From positions 32,553,667 to 32,617,666 of the forward strand of contig OY294051.1 in assembly GCA_958510825.1 (NCBI GenBank): DNA of 64,000 bases. Direction: 5' to 3'. This document shows, one piece after another, positions 59,345 to 64,000 of this stretch. The notes below the pieces were generated by a model. The model worked only from the letters and a program-made list of their open reading frames with translations. It had not been told where the DNA came from and searched no databases. The first letter of the stretch is position 1; each line of letters opens with the position of its first letter. A program made the position numbers and the translations under genes. Source of the stretch: Brachypterus glaber. Taxonomy: Eukaryota > Arthropoda > Insecta > Coleoptera > Kateretidae.

Positions 59345-59815
59345 GATCGAATTTTTGCCCCTCCGATAAAAGTTTATTAATAGTATTGAATAGTTATTTT
59401 GGTTCCAAAATAACTAAAAAATATTTTTAAATTGTTAAAAATAATCAAATTTTTGCTCCTCCAATAGAGGTTATGTGATATTATAAAATAGTAAAAATAC
59501 TTATTTAGCCAAAAACAATCGGGAACAATTTTAAAAATTGCGTAATCATTTGAAAACGATCCACCCCAAATACCTTGTAAACTAAGCACAATATAAAAAT
59601 TAACAATTATTTCATTTTGTGCTTAGTTTGCGAGGTATTTGGTGTGGATTATTTTCGAATGATCACCCTACCCTGTATTACGCAATAGCATATTTCAAAA
59701 ATGTTCCCGATTGTTTTCGGCGAAGTATTTTTTACAATTATTTTAGGACAAAAATAACTATTTTATTTCAATTAACTTTTATTGGACAGGCAAAAATTCA
59801 ATGATTTTTAACATT
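59345..59815. repeat. foldback element, ~470 bp
   Basis: The left half (TAACTAAAAAATATTTTTA, CCAAAAACAATCGGGAACAA, GAAAACGATCCACCCCAAAT, ACTAAGCACAA) is inverted in the right half (TTGTGCTTAGTTTGCGAGGT, ATTTGGTGTGGATTATTTTC, TGTTCCCGATTGTTTTCGG) about a centre near 59600. A piece of the right half is found at 17805-17860 (TTTGCGAAATATTTGGGGTG). Confidence 0.75.
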
Positions 59816-60109
59816 GCCTTTGCTTAATAAAGTTTAGATATAATATTCGTTAAAGAAGCTACCTTGGTTTTGCTTTTATTTATCGGTAATTAAAAAATTA
59901 TCTGTGATCTCATCTCCCCTATAGTATAAAACTATTGACGTTCACATTCAATGTCAGTTTAAAAATTCAATATGTCAAAAAAATATCCGAGCTTTTCATT
60001 CTACGCGATCGATATGTCATATTATGACTGGTATTCTGCGCGTTTAGCCATAGGGTACCAGTATAATGTGTAATACACTGCCCAGTAAAAAAGTTTTCTA
60101 TTTTTTTAT

Positions 60110-60600
60110 CCCGGGCGTGAAGATAAATTTTTATTATTAGAATCAGCTTCAGCGACCTCGAAAACCCTAAAATTCCAATTTTCACAAAAATATTGCAGAT
60201 CTTTGAACAATATTGCCCCCTGCCCCGTGGGGGTGAAGTTAGACCATTTTTATTATCAGATTCATTTTCAGAAACCTACTTATTTTCAGCAAAATTACCC
60301 CTACCCCTCAGGGTGGCTATAGAAAAATTATATTCTGATTCAGTTTTAGCGGTCTCAAAAACCACAATATACCAATTTTCACGAAAATATTATAAACATT
60401 AAAAAATAATCACTCCCACCCCCCAGGGATAAAGTTGGAAAAATTTTATTATCAGATTCAGTTTTTTCTACCCCCAAAACCCATAAATACCAATTTTGAC
60501 GAAAATTGAAAACATTTAAAAATATTTACCCCCTCACGCCCGCGGGAGTGAAGCTAGTCAATTTTTACTCTCCGATTTAATGTCAGCAAGTTTCTGACAG
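60110..60600. repeat. degenerate tandem units of ~110-130 bp
   Basis: A phrase of the type CCCCNGGGRKNAAGTT, followed by ATTTTTATTATCAGATTCAG and ATACCAATTTTCACGAAAAT, recurs about four times. Units differ by substitutions and small indels. Confidence 0.65.
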
Positions 60601-61002
60601 CAACCTCAATAGCAATTTTCAAATTTTAATACAATATTTTTTGAAAATATATTGTATTTTTCCCTATTGCCCCATCCCACTCTGGTGTTTGACAAAAACA
60701 ATTCCAACCGAGAACTTTTGGTAACATACCTGTAAGCCAAATGTCAAGTCTCATAAAACGCCATAAAACGCAAAAATACGTAAAAAAACATTTTGGAGAA
60801 AATCCGTACTGAGCCAGGAAACAATGAATCCGTGCCATGTTCTTTGTATGAAAAATTTTAAAATGAAAAAACAATTGCGGCAAATTCTATAGTGCACGGA
60901 GTCCGTAAAGTAAACTTTTAAATATAGCCACCATTGAAGTCGTATACTTCCACATAAAAGAAATGCTGTATTAAAAATCCTGCAAGCCCAATATTTTTAC
61001 AA

Positions 61003-61407
61003 TCAACTAGAATCGTGTTCAGATTTTTTATGATTTCTCTGCTTTCTAGCAGCTATAGGCGATTTATTTTTCTCAGTCCCCGAGTCATTATCCGAACTAA
61101 AATTATTCCTCACTTTACTGTCCTCACTCACACTTTTACTTTTATGTCTTTGTCTTTTTTCTTTATTTTCTTTTAAAAACACCGTCAACTGTGCAAACCG
61201 CTGTTCCCAAAACGAATTCTGTTTCGAAATTAAATCACTGTGTTTGTTGATAAAGTCATGGTCAGTGGGAAGAGACAATTCCCAACCTTTGTTGTGCCTT
61301 AGTTTGGAAATTCCCATAAAGATTTCTTTCACTTCTTCAGAAGGAATTTTCATCACAGAAGATATTTTTTTACGTTCTACATACTGGTTTTTGGTAAATA
61401 AATACAG
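61003..61407 (-). CDS. RPC5 (RNA polymerase III subunit) last exon
   Basis: Read on the - strand after acceptor ATTTTGCAG: LYLFTKNQYVERKKISSVMK, then IPSEEVKEIFMGISKLRHNK, GWELSLPTDHDFINKHSDL, and a Lys/Ser/Asp/Glu-rich tail (KEKRQRHKSKSVSEDSKVRN) ending SEHDSS and TGA. The NKGWExxLPxDxxFIxKHxDL block is conserved in human POLR3E (RPC5). RPC5 lies in the RPC4-RPC5 initiation-termination subcomplex of Pol III in the nucleus. The C-terminal region found in human RPC5 is not encoded after this block, so the protein looks shorter than the ~700-residue vertebrate form. Codons and the long basic tail suggest a genuine end, but a further 3' exon cannot be excluded. Confidence 0.88.
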   Translation of the reverse strand: MYLFTKNQYVERKKISSVMKIPSEEVKEIFMGISKLRHNKGWELSLPTDHDFINKHSDLISKQNSFWEQRFAQLTVFLKENKEKRQRHKSKSVSEDSKVRNNFSSDNDSGTEKNKSPIAARKQRNHKKSEHDSS

Positions 61408-61478
61408 CTGCAAAATAAAAATAAAAACCATTCACTATTGCACAATTTAATTCAAGTAATGTAGCTTGAGATAGATAC

Positions 61479-61558
61479 CATGTATTTTTTTCTATAAACT
61501 ACTAAAAATTTATGTTTTATGAGTCATAAAACATAAATTACTACTAAGAAAATACATG
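61479..61558. repeat. 80-bp palindrome in an RPC5 intron
   Basis: CATGTATTTTTTTCTATAAA, then ATTTATGTTTTATGA, mirrored by TCATAAAACATAAAT and AAAATACATG around a GAGTC centre. Inner arms are strong and outer arms imperfect. Confidence 0.7.
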
Positions 61559-61561
61559 AGA

Positions 61562-61632
61562 GGCACAGCGTAGTGGGCTAGCGCGTGTATATAGCAATCC
61601 GACTAGCGTGAGTTCGATTCTCACTGGCGCCA
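61562..61632 (+). repeat. tRNA-derived SINE head
   Basis: GGCACAGCGTAGTGGGCTAG (A-box-like TAGTGGGCTAGCG) and AGTTCGATTC (B box) lie about 30 nt apart, ending CACTGGCGCCA. The two ends can form an imperfect acceptor stem (GGCACAG / CTGGCGCC). Mispairs and the A/T-rich continuation support a SINE and not a functional tRNA gene. It sits inside the RPC5 intron, and the SINE body may extend to about 61805. Confidence 0.65.
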
Positions 61633-61719
61633 ATTTGGCTTTTTCAGTAAATTAATAATTGAAATTTGGTGAAGGTGATAAGTGAAACGGGCACACTCTA
61701 TAAACCGGTTCGAAAGTAT

Positions 61720-61804
61720 AAGCCGGTGGTTACCTATATTACTAGCCCACACAAGTCCTGGACTTAGGGGATGCTTAATTAAGTAGAATAGTACGAGGTT
61801 AAAC
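61720..61804 (+). repeat. 85-bp repeat, left arm of an inverted pair
   Basis: AAGCCGGTGGTTACCTATAT, ACTAGCCCACACAAGTCCTG, GATGCTTAATTAAGTAGAAT and ACGAGGTTAAAC. The same 85 bp occurs inverted at 63231-63315, about 90% identical. Probably two copies of one SINE body. Confidence 0.8.
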
Positions 61805-61925
61805 GTTTATTTATGTAGTGTAGTAGTACATAGAAATATCACTATGGTAACTATTGCAAAGCTAACTTCCCTGGAGGAATCTGAACACTGACATTAATAC
61901 ACAAATAAGCACATTAACATATATT

Positions 61926-62003
61926 ACTTCTGGTACACCCCAAGGAACTGTGTTGGGGCCTATAATATTTATAACTTTTATAAATGACCTAGGTAATAGC
62001 TAA
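61926..62003 (+). pseudogene. non-LTR retrotransposon reverse-transcriptase relic
   Basis: The + strand reads TSGTPQGTVLGPIIFITFINDLGNS then a stop; shown in parts, the GTPQGTVLGP and FINDL blocks match the conserved GxPQGSxLGPxLFxxFINDL reverse-transcriptase motif. No upstream or downstream domain is intact, so this is a fragment. Confidence 0.75.
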
Positions 62004-62277
62004 TATGCCAAAATAATAAAATAATATCTATATATACGTATTTATTCAATGCAAATATATCTATTTAAATATAATTTAATGAAGAATCTTTATTGAAGAT
62101 AGCACTAGCAACAATACGTCGCAAACTACAATGTTGGCACAAATCAGTTACAAAAAAGCTTAATGCTGGATTTTTCTAGAAATTCTAGACTGAAATTTAC
62201 TATTATAGACACAGTGTAATAGTGTATCTAAAAACTAAATCAGCATTTTTTATTTTTAAATTATTAGCTTTACTTAC

Positions 62278-62486
62278 CACATAGTCTCTAGTTCTACACA
62301 TAAGCTCTGCTGGAACTCCACTAGTCGCAGAAAACGTGTTATTTGGGTACAGAACATCGGACTTCACAACCCAGTTTCCTCTCACAATCACAGCAACTTT
62401 TGGCAAGGTTTTCAGGAGAATATCGGGGGTTATACCCACTCCACCAGCTAGCAGCATCACTAGTTGATGAAAGTGTATGATTTGAG
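62278..62486 (-). CDS. RPC5 internal exon with the NWVVKSDVLYP motif
   Basis: 209 nt, entered in phase 1. The frame reads (T)QIIHFHQLVMLLAGGVG, ITPDILLKTLPKVAVIV, RGNWVVKSDVLYP and SGVPAELMCRTRDYV. The GNWVVKSD-LYP...SGVPAE--CR-RD-V series is the strongest signature of RPC5/POLR3E and matches the human sequence closely. Acceptor TTTTTTCTAG and donor GTG|GTAAGT are canonical, and the phase joins both neighbours without a frame break. This exon fixes the identity of the gene. Confidence 0.95.
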
Positions 62487-62968
62487 CTAGAAAAAAAATA
62501 AAAAAGGTTAGTAGTAGTTCGATACCTACATAAACAAGAAAAAATGTCTTTGAGTGGCACGAGTGGCATTACATACGAATTTATTGCCTTTTAAGTCTCT
62601 CAAAAGATTTTAAAGTGACAACACTCTTTTAAGTTTTTAACAATTCTTTTTTTAATAAGAATGCAATAAGCCTTTTGAAGAAGGTGGAATCAAGAGTACT
62701 TCCACAATCAACAACAAAGGGTTAAATAGTTATAAACAATGGAACTGAGTGTGGTTCCTAGTTTTGTTTTTATTTCAATACTCTTCCAAATATGTTTACC
62801 CAATTCCGTATTATTGATATGTACTGGATATTATACTATAATATATAGGCATTATCGAAAAATTTCGTAAAAATTTACCAAAAAGGCAAAAAGTTTTTTA
62901 AATGTTTAATGAGTTCCATTTTAATTAGGAGTAACCTTATAAGACTAAAGGGCTCACAATAAACTTAC
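62487..62968. other. RPC5 intron (482 bp)
   Basis: AT-rich sequence between donor A|GTAAGT and acceptor TTTTTTCTAG on the - strand. No repeat or exon stands out. Confidence 0.8.
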
Positions 62969-63173
62969 TATCTTTTAACAGCAATCTACATTGTTCTAGT
63001 ATAGGTAATGCTCTAAGGGCATGTAATGACACTACATTTGAAGGTAATGTGGGCTCCATAGTACTTTGTTCTTGGTCCTCAGGTACTAAAAGTCTCATGT
63101 ATTCAGATTTTGATAGACTTTCTGGTAGGCAGATATCGTCAGTTGTATCTGATATTAATTTCAGTCTTTCAAT
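62969..63173 (-). CDS. RPC5 internal exon, upstream of the NWVVKSD exon
   Basis: 205 nt, read in phase 0 and leaving in phase 1: IERLKLISDTTDDICLPESL, SKSEYMRLLVPEDQEQSTM, LPSNVVSLHALRALPILEQC and RLLLKD. It corresponds to the human stretch ending in KSPSEYLMMLMPP and SNVLSMAQLRTLPL. Acceptor TATTTTTAG and donor GATA|GTAAGT. The exons encoding the N-terminal half of RPC5 are not in the window to 64000. Confidence 0.88.
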
Positions 63174-64000
63174 CTAAAAATAAAATTTTTCTAATTTAAC
63201 AATAAAATAACTACATTTCTTTACATTTTTGTTTAACCTCGTAATATTCTACTTAATTAAGCATCCTCTAAGTTCAGGACTTGTGTGGGCTAGTAGTAGA
63301 GGGAACCACCGGCTTTAATTGCCTTTCAAACAAAACCATTTTTTTTAGTTTTTGCCCGAGTTCTTATCTCCTTGGAGTTTCAGGAGAGCTGTATTATACT
63401 AAATAAAATTTGCATATTTTTTTGCATACATAGAAAGTCTATAAAAGTATTTTGGATTAATAACTTGAAATCTCAAGCAATTTTAGCAAAATTGCGCAAC
63501 TCCTGTCAAATTATCGTAATTTTAGGTGAAATTATGAAAAAAACCGAATTTTGTTCTACCAACAAGGGCGTAAATTAAAAGAAAGAAGTGGACAAAATAA
63601 CGCTGAAAACTCACGGCTTCCAAAATCTCTGATAATCTGAAATTATATGAAGCTGAAGTTGCAACGTTTTTTTTTGCAACAAAAATTATTTTTTTTTTTA
63701 ATTGGCTCCATTTAATTTAAAAACAATAAAAAAACGGTAATTAGTAGTTTTAGATCGAATTAAGCCCTTTTGGGTCCATAAATAAATAAAAAAGAAACGT
63801 AAAAAATGTCGTATAAGTTCAAATTTGGCCATCCTCTCCAGCTCTTACTGGTACCAAATAGCCTTATATCAACTCCCTATGATAAAACTCAAAACATACC
63901 AAAAATTTACCAAGCGGAATTTAACCTAGCCCTGGCTAGATAGGTACTGTAATGAAATAAAATTAATTTTTATAAAAATAGCCAAAATTTCATGGTTATT
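63174..64000. other. RPC5 intron and right edge of window
   Basis: Contains the inverted partner repeat at 63231-63315 and AT-rich sequence. A donor-like GTAAGA on the - strand near 63850 is preceded by stops in the frame needed for RPC5, so I do not call an exon there. The preceding RPC5 exons are probably beyond the window. Confidence 0.6.
63231..63315 (-). repeat. 85-bp repeat, right arm of an inverted pair
   Basis: Inverse of 61720-61804 (GTTTAACCTCGTAATATTCT, ACTTAATTAAGCATCCTCTA, CAGGACTTGTGTGGGCTAGT, GGAACCACCGGCTTT). The two arms enclose two RPC5 exons. Confidence 0.8.

Larger units (their letters stand above)
48471..61002. other. intergenic interval between convergent broad and RPC5
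   Basis: No conserved coding exon was recognised. It contains small palindromic MITEs, a 304-bp tandem duplication, two larger foldback elements, a (TA)n tract and three copies of an exon-like block read on the - strand. GC-richer patches at 53930-54060, 55630-55850 and 56420-56600 contain open frames without motifs and look like element fragments. Confidence 0.6.
61408..62277. other. RPC5 intron with SINE, palindrome and retrotransposon debris
   Basis: 870-bp intron on the - strand between donor GTG|GTAAGT (at 62278) and acceptor ATTTTGCAG (at 61408). It contains a palindrome, a tRNA-like SINE head, one arm of an inverted repeat and a reverse-transcriptase relic, listed separately. Confidence 0.8.

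Noticed and set aside
61562..61632. tRNA gene inside the RPC5 intron
   Set aside because: The A and B boxes are present but the acceptor stem and arms do not pair well, and the sequence continues into a dispersed repeat, so a SINE is the better reading.
32693..64000. A CRISPR array or prokaryotic mobile element
   Set aside because: The tandem repeats seen have no regular spacer structure; the genome is an insect and the repeats are minisatellites and MITEs.

Overview
This is eukaryotic, very AT-rich DNA with short coding exons, long introns, canonical GT-AG splice sites and a dense population of small inverted-repeat elements. The coding exons identify an insect. The + strand carries the ecdysone-response transcription factor gene Broad-Complex (broad, br), essentially complete from its first coding exon to the last zinc-finger exon. 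The - strand at the right end carries the 3' part of the gene for RNA polymerase III subunit RPC5. The high similarity of the Broad core to holometabolous sequences suggests a holometabolan, perhaps a beetle; the order is an inference.

Layout. 1-9.8 kb: repeat-rich DNA with no recognisable gene, including an array of ~350-520 bp direct repeats at 8.4-9.8 kb. 9.8-21.6 kb: probable 5' region of broad, with two weak candidate non-coding 5' exons (donors at 10209 and 18586) among foldback elements. 21.6-32.7 kb: six core exons, coding for the BTB domain (two exons), three linker exons and a 51-nt phase-1/phase-1 micro-exon. 35.5-47.0 kb: five alternative terminal exons, here called ZF-A to ZF-E. 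Each begins with two bases that complete a G-initiated split codon, each encodes two C2H2 fingers (C-x2-C-x12-H-x4-H) and each has its own stop. A sixth candidate terminal exon with no zinc finger lies between ZF-B and ZF-C. 47.0-48.5 kb: 3' UTR of the last exon. 48.5-61.0 kb: intergenic DNA with hairpin MITEs, a near-perfect 304-bp tandem duplication and three copies of an exon-like block. 61.0-63.2 kb: three 3'-terminal exons of RPC5 on the - strand, convergent with broad; the N-terminal exons lie outside the window.

How it works. One BTB dimerisation core is spliced, always in the same phase, to one of several DNA-binding tails. This gives Broad isoforms with different targets, which is the known logic of the gene in insect metamorphosis. 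Points worth a second look are the candidate finger-less tail, two phase-compatible upstream acceptors before ZF-D and ZF-E, the lack of any poly(A) signal between ZF-D and ZF-E (so the D transcript probably runs through E), and a 237-bp hairpin MITE in the likely 3' UTR of ZF-A. Coordinates and translations were read by eye; no alignment, folding or database search was run.
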